A stretch of 55,773 nucleotides of DNA from Corallococcus sicarius (lineage in GTDB: Bacteria; Myxococcota; Myxococcia; Myxococcales; Myxococcaceae). The notes under the pieces were generated by a model. The model saw nothing but the letters and a program-made list of their open reading frames with translations. It searched no databases and was not told where the DNA came from. Made by a program: the position numbers and the translations under genes. Positions within the stretch are counted from its first letter, which is position 1, and every line of letters begins with the position of its first letter. Shown here one piece after another: positions 8,862 to 17,008 of this stretch. Where the stretch lies: assembly GCF_003611735.1 (NCBI RefSeq), contig NZ_RAWG01000018.1, positions 1 through 55,773 on the forward strand, given 5' to 3'.

Positions 8862-9365
8862 ATGATCTCAGCCGTCCCCCGAGTCTCCCCTGAAGGTGTT
8901 CATCCCCAGAGCACCCCTGCCCCCGTGGCGCCACCGGCGGTCCTTCCCGCCGCGCGACGCATGGCCCACGCTGCCGCCTGGCTGATGTTGTTGGGGCTGC
9001 TCACGGGTGGCTATGTGTCGTCCGCGATGACGGGCAAGGTGCCCGCGGATCCGCAGATGGCGCTCGCCGCGCATCTCAACGCGTTGCTGGGCACCTTCTT
9101 CCTCCTGGGCGTGGCCTGGACGCTGCCCATGCTGCGGTATGGCGCGGTGGGACAGCAAAGGCTGGCCTGGGCCGTCATCGTCGCCAACTACGCCAACTGG
9201 TCCATCACCTGCGTGAAGGCGTGGCTGCGGGTGTCGGGCGTGGACCTCATCGGGCAGGCCGCCAACGACACCGTGTTCGTCGCGCTCACCCTCTCCGTGG
9301 TGATTCCCTCGCTCGTCGCCACGGGCGCGTGGATCCACGGCTTCCGCCGGAGCGGGACGCCCTGA
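8862..9365 (+). CDS. Small four-helix membrane protein, hydroxylaminobenzene mutase-like
   Basis: Up to 167 residues with four hydrophobic helices. The core LLGLLTGGYV, MALAAHLNALLGTFFLL and NWSITCVKAWL resembles the small HabA/HabB hydroxylaminobenzene mutase family in size, helix number and the AHLNxxLG motif. The family rearranges hydroxylaminobenzene to 2-aminophenol, but many members are of unknown function, so the activity is not assured. The start is uncertain: ATG at 8862 lies directly behind a strong hairpin with no ribosome-binding site, whereas ATG at 8961 would give about 134 residues, close to HabA length. Confidence 0.6.
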   Translation: MISAVPRVSPEGVHPQSTPAPVAPPAVLPAARRMAHAAAWLMLLGLLTGGYVSSAMTGKVPADPQMALAAHLNALLGTFFLLGVAWTLPMLRYGAVGQQRLAWAVIVANYANWSITCVKAWLRVSGVDLIGQAANDTVFVALTLSVVIPSLVATGAWIHGFRRSGTP

Positions 9366-9431
9366 GCGGTCGTCGATTGCTCCAGGTGTGACGGGCGCAA
9401 GCCCCAGACGCCCCCTTCTCGTTTCTCCTTC

Positions 9432-9446
9432 GATTACTTGGTAATC
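9432..9446. promoter_or_regulatory. AT-rich palindrome upstream of the nuclease gene
   Basis: GATTAC-ttg-GTAATC is a perfect inverted repeat in an otherwise GC-rich gap, 44 bases before the ATG at 9491. It may be an operator or a promoter element; nothing identifies the binding protein. Confidence 0.3.
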
Positions 9447-9490
9447 AAGGTCGCGAAGCCAACGAACCCGCTGCGGAAGGATCCGGAAGA

Positions 9491-10270
9491 ATGCGCACCA
9501 TGAGCAAGCTCTCAGTCGCGGTGGTGTTGGGCCTGTTGCTCGGCGGTTGCGGAGGCACGGACGCGGACCTGGGCGGCGAAGTCGTCGCCAGTCAGCTCGA
9601 GCAGGACTTCGGTGGCCCGAGCGGCCTCATGGACTTCTTCGAGAGCCACACGGAGGAGGAGATCCAGGAGGCGATGGCGCCCTACGGCGTCGGGTACGTC
9701 ATCCACGGGGACGTCACCGCGGAGCTGATCAGCGACTGCCCGAAGTTCTTCCCGTCGAGTGACCGGAGCATCTGGCACAACTTCGACGGCGAGTACTACT
9801 TCATCGACAGCGCGGGCCGGCCGAACCGGGCGTACAAGTACCTGCCGCAGATCGTCGCCGCGCCTCGCAGCGACACCTGTCAGACGAACGTGGGGCAGTG
9901 GGGCGACGCGGAGAACCCCAGCAACGACTACGACGGGGGACACCTCATCGGCTCACAGCTCGGGGGCTGGGGGGCTCGGGCGAACCTGGTGCCCCAGGAT
10001 GCCAACTTCAACCGTGGCAACTGGTTGCAGCTCGAGAACAAGATGGCCAAATGCGGGAGCCTCCCGAACGGCCGGCTGCGCTACTTCATCGGCGCGAACT
10101 ACCCGAACGCCACCGCTCTCATCCCCAACAACATGACGATGGAGATCACCAACCAGTCCACGGGGAGCGCTGTGTCCATGTCCTTCTCGAACGTGGACTA
10201 TGGCGGCTCGAACGGCACGAACGAGCGGACCCGCGGCGTAACCTGGCTGTCGGGCCAGGGATGCAACTGA
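9491..10270 (+). CDS. Secreted lipoprotein DNA/RNA non-specific endonuclease
   Basis: A 259-residue predicted lipoprotein: signal peptide with lipobox LLLGGC near residue 20, so it is likely exported and lipid-anchored. The C-terminal half matches the beta-beta-alpha-metal nuclease fold of the DNA/RNA non-specific endonuclease family (EndA/Endonuclea_NS_2 type): NDYDGGHLIG around 146-154, then NLVPQDANFNRGNW and LENKMAKC. His151 would be the general base. The motif reads DGGH where the family usually has DRGH, a deviation worth noting. Isolated location between a short AT-rich palindrome and a convergent TPR gene. A second ATG at 9500 is possible. A role in degrading extracellular DNA is inferred. 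Confidence 0.8.
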   Translation: MRTMSKLSVAVVLGLLLGGCGGTDADLGGEVVASQLEQDFGGPSGLMDFFESHTEEEIQEAMAPYGVGYVIHGDVTAELISDCPKFFPSSDRSIWHNFDGEYYFIDSAGRPNRAYKYLPQIVAAPRSDTCQTNVGQWGDAENPSNDYDGGHLIGSQLGGWGARANLVPQDANFNRGNWLQLENKMAKCGSLPNGRLRYFIGANYPNATALIPNNMTMEITNQSTGSAVSMSFSNVDYGGSNGTNERTRGVTWLSGQGCN

Positions 10271-10298
10271 TGCGTCACCGCAGAGCCGGGTTCCCCGC

Positions 10299-12017
10299 CT
10301 AGAACACCGCCGTGCGGGTGAGGCGGAAGTCGGCGTTCGCCCACGCCGCCTCGAATTGCTTGCGTGTCGTGGCGGCCTCCGCCTCCTGGCCCTGCCCTTC
10401 CAGCGCCCGGGTCAGCCCGAACAGTGCCCAGCCATTGCCCGGATTGCGGCGCAGGTCCTCGCGGTAGACGGCCTCCGCCGCCTTCCACTGCTTCGCGTCC
10501 AGCAGCGCCGCGCCCTGGTAGTGGCGCACCGGATAGAACCAGTCATTGGGCTCCGAGTACGCCAGCCGGTCGGCGGCGCGCACCGCCACGGCCCAGCGGG
10601 CCAGTGCATCAGAGCGTCCCTGCCGCTCCGCGATGGAGGCGTCGAGCACCCGCGCCGCCACGTTCAGCACGTCCTTCGCGGCGTTGTTGCCGGCCGTGAG
10701 CGCGTCGGGCACGGTCGCGCCCAGCTTCACCAGCTCCGCATGGTCCTTCCGGGCCTCGTCGAACCGGCCCCGCGCGGCGAGCGCCAGCCCATGCGCATGC
10801 AGCCACAGGCCCGTCATCACCGGGTACTTCGCATCCGGCCGCGGCTCCGCGAGCAGCGCGTCGTAGCGCCCGAAGCGCACCATCACGAGCAGCGGCTCCG
10901 CGGCGAAGAAGTCCATGCCGGGCATCGCCGCCAGCATCTCCGGGGGCAGCACGCGGGCCGACTCGCGCGCGGCCTTGAGCGACTCCTCGCCACGGCCCTC
11001 CATGGCGGCGGAGAACGAGAGGAAGCCCCAGTTGTGCGCCAGGTACATCGGGTAATAACCCAGCGGCTCCACCTGACGCAGGTAGGCCTCATCCGCCTGG
11101 ATGGCGCGGCGGTTGCTCTCCGACGCCTCCGCGTACCGGCCCACGCGTTGGTAGATGTGCGCGGGCATGTGCACCACGTGCCCGGCCCCTGGCATCAGCC
11201 CCGGCAGCCGCTGCGCGGAGGGCAGCGCTCGCTCCGGATGGGACGAGGCCTCCACCGCGTGGATGTAATAGTGATTGGCGCCGGGATGCAGGGGCGCGCG
11301 CGCGAGCACCGACTCCAGCCGGGCGACGATCTCCTCCGTGCCCGGCGCTGGCTTGCCCTCCAGCGTCCACAGCTTCCAGGGGTTCAAGTCCATCAGGGAC
11401 TCGGCGAAGAGCACCTGGACGTCCAGGTCGTCCGGAAAGCGCCGCGCGACATCGCGCATGGCGGCGGCATACGCCTCGTTGAAGGGCTTCATCGCCGGAG
11501 GCGGCTTCGGCTCTGGCCCCGCGTAGCGCCGGCCCAGGGCGCCGATGAGCGCCTGCTCCACCGGGGTCGCCCGGGAGGCGAGCGCCTGGGCCCGCTGCAC
11601 GCCCTCCCACGCGACCCCGGCCCGCTCCGGGAGCATGGGCACGTTGTAGTTGGGGCCCAGCACCAGGGCCACGCCCCAGAAACACATCGCGCACGAGGGG
11701 TCGAGCTCGGTGGCCCGGGCGAACGAGCGCGCGGCCTCGTCGTGGTTGAAGCCATACGCCAGCCGCAACCCCTGGTTGAAGAAGGCCTGGGCCTCCTTCG
11801 ACGCCGTCGTCACCGGATACGCGTGGGTGCCAAGGTTGTCGAAGAGGACCGCGCCCTTCGCGAGCGACTTCAGGCTCAGGCCTCCGGGCGGAGTGCCATG
11901 GCCTCCGTGCGCGGCGGCATCCGGGAGCGGCGGCTCGGAGGCCTCCTGGGCCCCCACCTCCCGGCCCGGAACGAACAGCAGCGGCAGCGTGAGGGCAAGG
12001 AGCAGACGGGCGCGCAT
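10299..12017 (-). CDS. Exported TPR-repeat protein
   Basis: A 572-residue protein with a signal peptide (MRARLLLALTLPLLFVPGREVGAQ). Degenerate TPR helices run through it: FNQGLRLAYGFNHDEAARSFARATELDP near the N-terminus and AVYREDLRRNPGNGWALFGLTRALE near the C-terminus are typical. It contains a FWGVALVLGPNYN segment and conserved His-rich stretches (GANHYYIHAVEAS, GHVVHMPAHIY) that are shared by a family of secreted tetratricopeptide proteins of unknown role. GGAGG lies five bases before the ATG. No operon partner is evident; the downstream gene is convergent. Confidence 0.78.
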   Translation of the reverse strand: MRARLLLALTLPLLFVPGREVGAQEASEPPLPDAAAHGGHGTPPGGLSLKSLAKGAVLFDNLGTHAYPVTTASKEAQAFFNQGLRLAYGFNHDEAARSFARATELDPSCAMCFWGVALVLGPNYNVPMLPERAGVAWEGVQRAQALASRATPVEQALIGALGRRYAGPEPKPPPAMKPFNEAYAAAMRDVARRFPDDLDVQVLFAESLMDLNPWKLWTLEGKPAPGTEEIVARLESVLARAPLHPGANHYYIHAVEASSHPERALPSAQRLPGLMPGAGHVVHMPAHIYQRVGRYAEASESNRRAIQADEAYLRQVEPLGYYPMYLAHNWGFLSFSAAMEGRGEESLKAARESARVLPPEMLAAMPGMDFFAAEPLLVMVRFGRYDALLAEPRPDAKYPVMTGLWLHAHGLALAARGRFDEARKDHAELVKLGATVPDALTAGNNAAKDVLNVAARVLDASIAERQGRSDALARWAVAVRAADRLAYSEPNDWFYPVRHYQGAALLDAKQWKAAEAVYREDLRRNPGNGWALFGLTRALEGQGQEAEAATTRKQFEAAWANADFRLTRTAVF

Positions 12018-12114
12018 GGGGGCCTCCAGCAGGGACCCTCCAACGATGGCGCCGGGTGCTCACGCGGCAAGGTCGCCGAGCGCACCGCCCTTGCGCCCGG
12101 CAACCCGGTTGCGA

Positions 12115-13023
12115 CTACGCCTGCCCTGCCCCCAACGCGGGCGGATGTCCGGGACCGCTGCTCACGGCAGGGACGGACACCTGCGCCGACGGGAACCCCT
12201 TCCAGAGCGTCAGGCCGACGACCGCCGCGCCCAGCACCACGATGCTGGCGACGGAAGCCTCCAGGCCGTAGCTGCCGCCCGTGAGCCACTCCGCGCGGTC
12301 GTGGAGGATGGGCTGCCACCAGCCTTTGGACGTGTTGCCGCTCACGCCGAAGCCCAGGCAGCCCATGGCCCAGTTCCATCCCATGTGCACACCCACCGGC
12401 AGCGCGAGCTGCCCCGTGCGCAGGTAGCACAGGCCCAGCATCCAGCCCGCGAGGAAGGTGTTGATCATCGCCACCCCCCGCGTACTCCCGGCCATCGTGT
12501 CGTCGAAGGGATGGGCGAGACAGAAGAGGACGGAGAGCACGACCTGCGCCCGGAGCGTGCCCATGCCCCGGAGGGCCCGCTGGAAGGCGTAGCCATGGAA
12601 CAGCAGCTCCTCGGCGAGCGCCACACCCAGCATCATCCAGGCGGACCTCACGAGGAGGGAGCCGTCGCGCACCGCCGCCGGCACCAGGTGGTAGCCGTCC
12701 GCGCCCCGGACCGCGAGCGCCACCGCGCCCAGGAGGACGATGCCCCCCAGCAGGCCCAGGCCGAGGTCACGGCCCCAGCGCAGGCCCCCCGACAGGCCGA
12801 CGGACGCCAGGGGCTGCCGCTCCCGCCGCAGGCAGAAGGCGGTCGCGGCGAGCGTGGCCAGGAACGCGACGAAGGGCTGCATCGCGACCCGGCGCACGGC
12901 GTCGGGCAGCTTCGTCTGGAGCATCATCAGGGGCACCATCAGCGCCACCGCCAGCACGATGCAGCCGAAGGCCTTCCACCCGTTGCGCCAGTGCCCGTCA
13001 GCATCTCGAAACCACGACCGCAT
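12115..13023 (-). CDS. CPBP-family intramembrane metalloprotease
   Basis: A 302-residue polytopic membrane protein with about seven helices and the three CPBP (Rce1/Abi) motifs. Motif 1 is EELLFHGY with Glu138/Glu139, motif 2 is FCLAHP with His171, and motif 3 is GVHMGWNW. In motif 1 the usual EExxxR carries His143 instead of Arg. CPBP proteins are membrane glutamate proteases or their inactive scaffolding relatives and often sit beside peptide-export or immunity genes; no such neighbour is seen here. AGGGGAG precedes the ATG. The Glu and His residues needed for catalysis are present, so I call it a probable active enzyme. Confidence 0.82.
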   Translation of the reverse strand: MRSWFRDADGHWRNGWKAFGCIVLAVALMVPLMMLQTKLPDAVRRVAMQPFVAFLATLAATAFCLRRERQPLASVGLSGGLRWGRDLGLGLLGGIVLLGAVALAVRGADGYHLVPAAVRDGSLLVRSAWMMLGVALAEELLFHGYAFQRALRGMGTLRAQVVLSVLFCLAHPFDDTMAGSTRGVAMINTFLAGWMLGLCYLRTGQLALPVGVHMGWNWAMGCLGFGVSGNTSKGWWQPILHDRAEWLTGGSYGLEASVASIVVLGAAVVGLTLWKGFPSAQVSVPAVSSGPGHPPALGAGQA

Positions 13024-13112
13024 GGGACTCCCCTTGGGGGCAGGCGACAGCCCACCCCACCTTCACACGGACCGGCCGGGGAAGGATTGCCAGGGGAGCC
13101 CTCCGCGGCTCA

Positions 13113-13676
13113 TCAGGGCTGCGAGAGGATGACCTCGACGCGCTCCAGGTGGTCGGCGTCGGTCAGCGCCTCCCCGACCCCGCTCCAATTGACGTGGATG
13201 GTGCCCGCGGAGGGAGGACCCTGCCGGTCGAGCACGAATCGGTAGGTGCCCTCGAACTGCGAGAACTCCTCCTCGTTCCTCTTGAGCCACACAGTCAGCG
13301 AGTCGGGCGTGCGCTCCTCCCCGAAGATGATGATGCCTTCGTCCAGGACCTGCCCGTCCCGCTCGTCCACGAGCCTGACGCGGAACCAGGGGTGGACCTC
13401 CGAGCCGCCTGACGCGGGCCGCTCCCAGCGCTGCTCCGTCTTGAAGGTGAGGTCCACCCGGGACATCTTCGCCCCCGTGTCGGGCCGGGCGCGGGCCACG
13501 AGGAGCACGCGTCGCTCGAAGTGGGGCTCGGCAGCGGTCAACGCGACGGATTCCACCTCCGTGCTCGCCGTCACCCAATCCTCAACGCCGTCACCGCGGC
13601 AGGCCGGGGCCAGCAGCAGGAGGCTTCCGAGCAGCAGGAGGGGGATTCTCAAGGGGGACCCCAGGGTTGAAGTCAT
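13113..13676 (-). CDS. Predicted lipoprotein, last of a three-gene paralogous operon
   Basis: 187 residues. The N-terminus has a hydrophobic signal peptide ending LLLLAPAC, a plausible but weak lipobox. The rest looks like an all-beta domain. It shares with the preceding gene product an almost identical signal region (RIPLLLLGSLLLL), the block WERPASGGSEVHPWFRVRLV and the segment DRQGPPSxGT. The ATG overlaps the stop of the upstream gene (ATGA). Function unknown; the strong paralogy suggests a tandem duplication. A longer reading frame extends upstream, but this ATG places the signal peptide at the N-terminus. Confidence 0.75.
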   Translation of the reverse strand: MTSTLGSPLRIPLLLLGSLLLLAPACRGDGVEDWVTASTEVESVALTAAEPHFERRVLLVARARPDTGAKMSRVDLTFKTEQRWERPASGGSEVHPWFRVRLVDERDGQVLDEGIIIFGEERTPDSLTVWLKRNEEEFSQFEGTYRFVLDRQGPPSAGTIHVNWSGVGEALTDADHLERVEVILSQP

Positions 13677-14260
13677 GGCGCTGAGACTCCCGAGGGCTGG
13701 AGCATGAGGACCTCGATGTGATTCGGGTGGTCGCCGTCGGTCAGCACCTCCATGTCCGAGCTCCACTGGACATAGAGGGTGCCGTCCGAGGGAGGACCCT
13801 GCCGGTCGAACTCGAGTCGGTAGGTGCGCTCGAACCGCGAGACCTCCTCCTCCACGTTCACCTTCGGCTTCAGGGTCACCTCCTCGGACGTGTCCCAGTC
13901 ATCAACGACGGTGGTGTGCTCTTCCACGACCTGCCCATCCTGCTCGTCCACGAGCCTGACGCGAAACCAGGGATGGACCTCCGAGCCGCCCGACGCGGGC
14001 CGCTCCCAGTGCGGCTGCGTCTTGAAGTCGATGGAGAGCAGGGAGAGCTTCGCCTCCGTGTCGGGCTTCGCGCGGGCCACGATCTGCACGCGGCGCTCGC
14101 TGTGGGGATTCTCTGGGGTCAACAGGAACATTTCGCCAGGCGTGCGCTGGGCCACCACAATGTCGTCGACGCCGCAGCCAGGGGTCAGCAGCAGGAGGCT
14201 TCCGAGCAGCAGCAGGGGGATTCGCATGGGGAGCTCCAGGGTTGTTGAAGCCGAAGTCAT
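13673..14260 (-). CDS. Predicted lipoprotein, middle gene of the paralogous operon
   Basis: 195 residues with signal peptide and lipobox LLTPGC. Mature part: RRVQIVARAKPDTEAK, then WERPASGGSEVHPWFRVRLVDE, then a strand-rich tail with DRQGPPSDGTLYVQWS. It is a close paralogue of the downstream product and a distant one of the upstream product. Both junctions are ATGA overlaps, so the three are very likely made from one transcript by coupled translation. No known family recognised. Confidence 0.75.
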   Translation of the reverse strand: MTSASTTLELPMRIPLLLLGSLLLLTPGCGVDDIVVAQRTPGEMFLLTPENPHSERRVQIVARAKPDTEAKLSLLSIDFKTQPHWERPASGGSEVHPWFRVRLVDEQDGQVVEEHTTVVDDWDTSEEVTLKPKVNVEEEVSRFERTYRLEFDRQGPPSDGTLYVQWSSDMEVLTDGDHPNHIEVLMLQPSGVSAP

Positions 14261-14868
14261 GGTGCGGAGACGCTCACGGTGAAGCCCTTGGGCACGTCGG
14301 ACGTGTCCACCACCCGGGCCGTGGCCTGCGCCGTCCACTCCAGCTCGACCGTGCCGGGGACTGCGTCGGGCTGCAGCTCGAAGCCGACGTTCATGGGCCA
14401 TTCACAGCCCGTGTTCAGCTCGCAACCCCTGGGGATGCGTCCGAACACCTCCAACGTGACCGGCCTTCCCGCCTCCAGGACGGTGGACCCATCCCAGCCA
14501 GAGCCGACCTCCTCTTCGGAGACGATCACCCGGAGCCAGGGGGTCGTCGTCTGCGCGGGGTCGTCGGGGATCCACCGCGCGGTGACGCGGGCAGTCAGCT
14601 CGCCCTCCACGGAGTTGTCCGGAGGCTTCGGGGCCGAGGCCCGGACGATGACGCGGCGGGTGGCCTTGGGCGCGGCGGTCGTGATGCGCACGGGCTCGCC
14701 GACCAACTCATTGGAGAGGACGTCGTCGGACAGGGGCTGCGACGTGGCCACCGTTCCGGCGCAGGCCATGAGCAACACCAGACGTGCCGCCCAGGAGCGC
14801 AGACCGGCGCGCGGGGACGACGGCGGAGGAAGGACTTCCGGGAAGGGGGACGGACCGGTTCGGCTCAT
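14257..14868 (-). CDS. Predicted exported protein, first gene of the paralogous operon
   Basis: 203 residues. A hydrophobic segment at about 27-42 (ARLVLLMACAGTVATS) would serve as signal peptide or lipobox region (LLMAC), after an unusually long polar N-terminus, so the real start may lie further in. Strand pattern as in the two downstream proteins (RRVIVRASAPKP; TPWLRVIVSEEE; VPGTVELEWTAQAT), but with low identity. Two Cys in RGCELNTGCEW may form a disulfide. Overlaps the next gene by ATGA. Function unknown. Confidence 0.68.
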   Translation of the reverse strand: MSRTGPSPFPEVLPPPSSPRAGLRSWAARLVLLMACAGTVATSQPLSDDVLSNELVGEPVRITTAAPKATRRVIVRASAPKPPDNSVEGELTARVTARWIPDDPAQTTTPWLRVIVSEEEVGSGWDGSTVLEAGRPVTLEVFGRIPRGCELNTGCEWPMNVGFELQPDAVPGTVELEWTAQATARVVDTSDVPKGFTVSVSAP

Positions 14869-15020
14869 GGGCTCTCAAGTTCCGGGAGGTTGTTTCCCGT
14901 GCGTCCGGGGCCACGCGCGGGAGTGGGAGGAAGTTGTCGCGGAGGCACGCCTAGCAAGGCAGGGGCCACGCGATCCCAGAGGGAGAGGGCGTCCACGAGT
15001 GCCAGCCATCCCTCTTGAAC

Positions 15021-15101
15021 CTGACACTCATGTCATACGACTGCGCGTTGTCGTGTCAGGGTGTGACGACCCACGGGCAGCGGGTTCGCGCTGGCTATAG
15101 T
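15021..15101 (+). promoter_or_regulatory. Candidate promoter/operator of the marR-hmgA unit
   Basis: Nested repeats lie here: CTGACAC (15021-15027) mirrored by GTGTCAG (15053-15059), and inside it TGACA-ctca-TGTCA (15022-15035). A -10-like TATAGT sits at 15096-15101, only seven bases before the MarR ATG, so the message would be nearly leaderless. No good -35 is visible at the right spacing. MarR proteins usually bind such palindromes in their own promoters. Confidence 0.35.
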
Positions 15102-15108
15102 CAGCGCG

Positions 15109-15576
15109 ATGAGCCGTCCGCGCCCCGCGAGCCTGACCCTCGACGCGTTCCTCCCCTACCGCCTGTCGGTCGCCGCGAACGTCGTCAGCCAGCGCATCGC
15201 GCGCGTGTACGCGGAGCAGTACGGGCTGAGCACGCAGGAGTGGCGCCTCATCGCGGTGCTCGGGGAGGACGGCGAGCGCACGCAGCTGGACCTCGTCAAG
15301 CGCACGCGGATGGACAAGGTGCCCGTCAGCCGCGCCGCGCGCGCCCTGGAGGAGCGGGGGCTGGTGCGGCGCGCCAAGAACGAGCGCGATGCCCGCTCGC
15401 GGCGCCTGTCATTGACCGCCGCGGGCCGCCGCATCTACGAGCGCGTGGCCCCCGCGGCGCTCCTGGCCGAAGCCGAGGTCCTGAGCGAGCTGGAACCGGC
15501 CGAGCGCGCGGTGCTGCGCTCGCTGCTCGAACGGGTGGAGCGCACCGCCAGCCGCGTCCTCAAGCAGGCCCCCTGA
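15109..15576 (+). CDS. MarR-family transcriptional regulator
   Basis: 155 residues with the winged-helix MarR fold: N-terminal dimerisation helix ([26 protein letters not shown]), recognition-helix region [20 protein letters not shown] at about 63-82, wing [21 protein letters not shown], and a C-terminal dimer helix. It lies 41 bases upstream of hmgA on the same strand, so it probably controls homogentisate catabolism in response to an aromatic ligand, as MarR-type regulators often do for such genes. No clear ribosome-binding site; see the near-leaderless promoter just upstream. Confidence 0.88.
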   Translation: MSRPRPASLTLDAFLPYRLSVAANVVSQRIARVYAEQYGLSTQEWRLIAVLGEDGERTQLDLVKRTRMDKVPVSRAARALEERGLVRRAKNERDARSRRLSLTAAGRRIYERVAPAALLAEAEVLSELEPAERAVLRSLLERVERTASRVLKQAP

Positions 15577-15588
15577 GCCTTGCCGAAC

Positions 15589-15606
15589 TGGTTTCATTTG
15601 TTACCA
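15589..15606. promoter_or_regulatory. AT-rich TGGT...ACCA element before hmgA
   Basis: TGGT at 15589-15592 and ACCA at 15603-15606 flank an AT-rich core in the short marR-hmgA gap. It could be a regulator site or simply the A/T-rich ribosome-binding region; weak evidence. Confidence 0.22.
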
Positions 15607-15617
15607 TCTGGAGCACC

Positions 15618-16913
15618 ATGGAAACCCTCCGCCCCCTCTCAGGCTTTGGAAACGAGCACGCCTCGGAAGCACTCGCGGGTGCGCTCCCGGTCGGCCAGAA
15701 CACACCGCAGCGCGTCGCGTTCGGCCTCTACGCGGAGCAGATTTCAGGCACGGCGTTCACCGCGCCGCGCAGCGAGAACCGGAGGACCTGGTTCTATCGC
15801 CTGCGCCCGAGCGCGGGCCATCCGCCCTACCGCCAGGTGGACGCCCGCGCCCTGCGCAGCGGCCCGTTCACGGAGGTTCCCCCGTCGCCCAACCGGCTGC
15901 GTTGGAATCCGCCGCCGCTGCCCACGGAGCCGACCACGTTCCTCGAAGGCCTGTTCACGCTGGGCGGCAACGGCTCACCGGACGTTGCCGCGGGCGCCGC
16001 GATGCACGTCTACGTCGCGAACGCGTCCATGGTGGACACCGCGTTCTTCAACGCCGACGGGGAGCTGCTCATCGTCCCGCAGTCCGGGGCGCTGCGGATC
16101 GTGACGGAGCTGGGCGTGCTGGAGGTTCCGCCGGGCCATGTCGCGCTCGTGCCGCGCGGGGTCCGCATGCGCGTGGAGCTGCCGGACGGTCCGGTGCGCG
16201 GCTACGTCTGTGAGAACTACGGCGCGCCGTTCCGGCTCCCGGAGCTGGGCCCCATCGGCTCGAACGGGCTCGCGAACCCGCGGGACTTCCAGGCGCCGGC
16301 GGCGGCGTACGAGGACGTGGAGCGGCCGACGCGCGTGGTGCAGAAGTTCCAGGGGAACCTGTGGGAGACGACGCTGGACCACTCCCCGTTCGACGTCGTC
16401 GCGTGGCACGGCACGCACGTGCCGTACACGTATGACCTGGCGCGGTTCAACACCATCAACACGGTGAGCTTCGACCACCCGGACCCCTCCATCTTCACGG
16501 TGCTGACGTCGCCGAGCGAGACGCCGGGGACCGCGAACTGCGACTTCGTCATCTTCCCGCCCCGGTGGATGGTCGCGGAGCACACCTTCCGGCCGCCGTG
16601 GTTCCACCGCAACGTGATGAGCGAGATGATGGGCCTGGTCCACGGCGTCTACGACGCCAAGGCGGACCAGTTCGTGCCGGGCGGGGCGTCGCTGCACAAC
16701 TGCATGAGCGCCCACGGCCCCGACCGGAAGACCTACGAGGCGGCGGTCGCCACGGAGCTGACTCCCCGGAAGATCGACAACACGCTCGCGTTCATGTTCG
16801 AGACGCGCTGGGTCATCGCGCCGACCCGCGCGGCGATGGAGAGCCCGCAGCTGCAGTCGGACTACGACGCCTGCTGGGCGGACCTCCGCAAGGCCCAGCT
16901 GCCCTCGAAGTAG
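15618..16913 (+). CDS. hmgA: Homogentisate 1,2-dioxygenase
   Basis: 431 residues, the usual bacterial length. It opens the aromatic ring of homogentisate to maleylacetoacetate with O2 and Fe(II) in tyrosine/phenylalanine degradation, in the cytoplasm. Signature segments: [21 protein letters not shown] at the N-terminus and [30 protein letters not shown] at the C-terminus. The iron ligands correspond to His330, Glu336 and His366, with the same spacing as the human enzyme. CTGGAG precedes the ATG. It is preceded by a MarR regulator; the hydrolase and isomerase of the pathway are not in this window. Confidence 0.96.
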   Translation: METLRPLSGFGNEHASEALAGALPVGQNTPQRVAFGLYAEQISGTAFTAPRSENRRTWFYRLRPSAGHPPYRQVDARALRSGPFTEVPPSPNRLRWNPPPLPTEPTTFLEGLFTLGGNGSPDVAAGAAMHVYVANASMVDTAFFNADGELLIVPQSGALRIVTELGVLEVPPGHVALVPRGVRMRVELPDGPVRGYVCENYGAPFRLPELGPIGSNGLANPRDFQAPAAAYEDVERPTRVVQKFQGNLWETTLDHSPFDVVAWHGTHVPYTYDLARFNTINTVSFDHPDPSIFTVLTSPSETPGTANCDFVIFPPRWMVAEHTFRPPWFHRNVMSEMMGLVHGVYDAKADQFVPGGASLHNCMSAHGPDRKTYEAAVATELTPRKIDNTLAFMFETRWVIAPTRAAMESPQLQSDYDACWADLRKAQLPSK

Positions 16914-16918
16914 GGGCT

Positions 16919-16943
16919 GGGGCCCCCCCCGGGCCCCTGGTTT
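16919..16943 (+). terminator. Likely terminator after hmgA
   Basis: GGGGCCC (16919-16925) pairs with GGGCCCC (16931-16937) across a five-C loop; TGGTTT follows. Confidence 0.5.
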
Positions 16944-17008
16944 CGCGGAATCAGCGAATCTGGAGGGGGGCGACGCAACCGGCGCCCCTCGTTCCGCGAC
17001 AACCTGGA

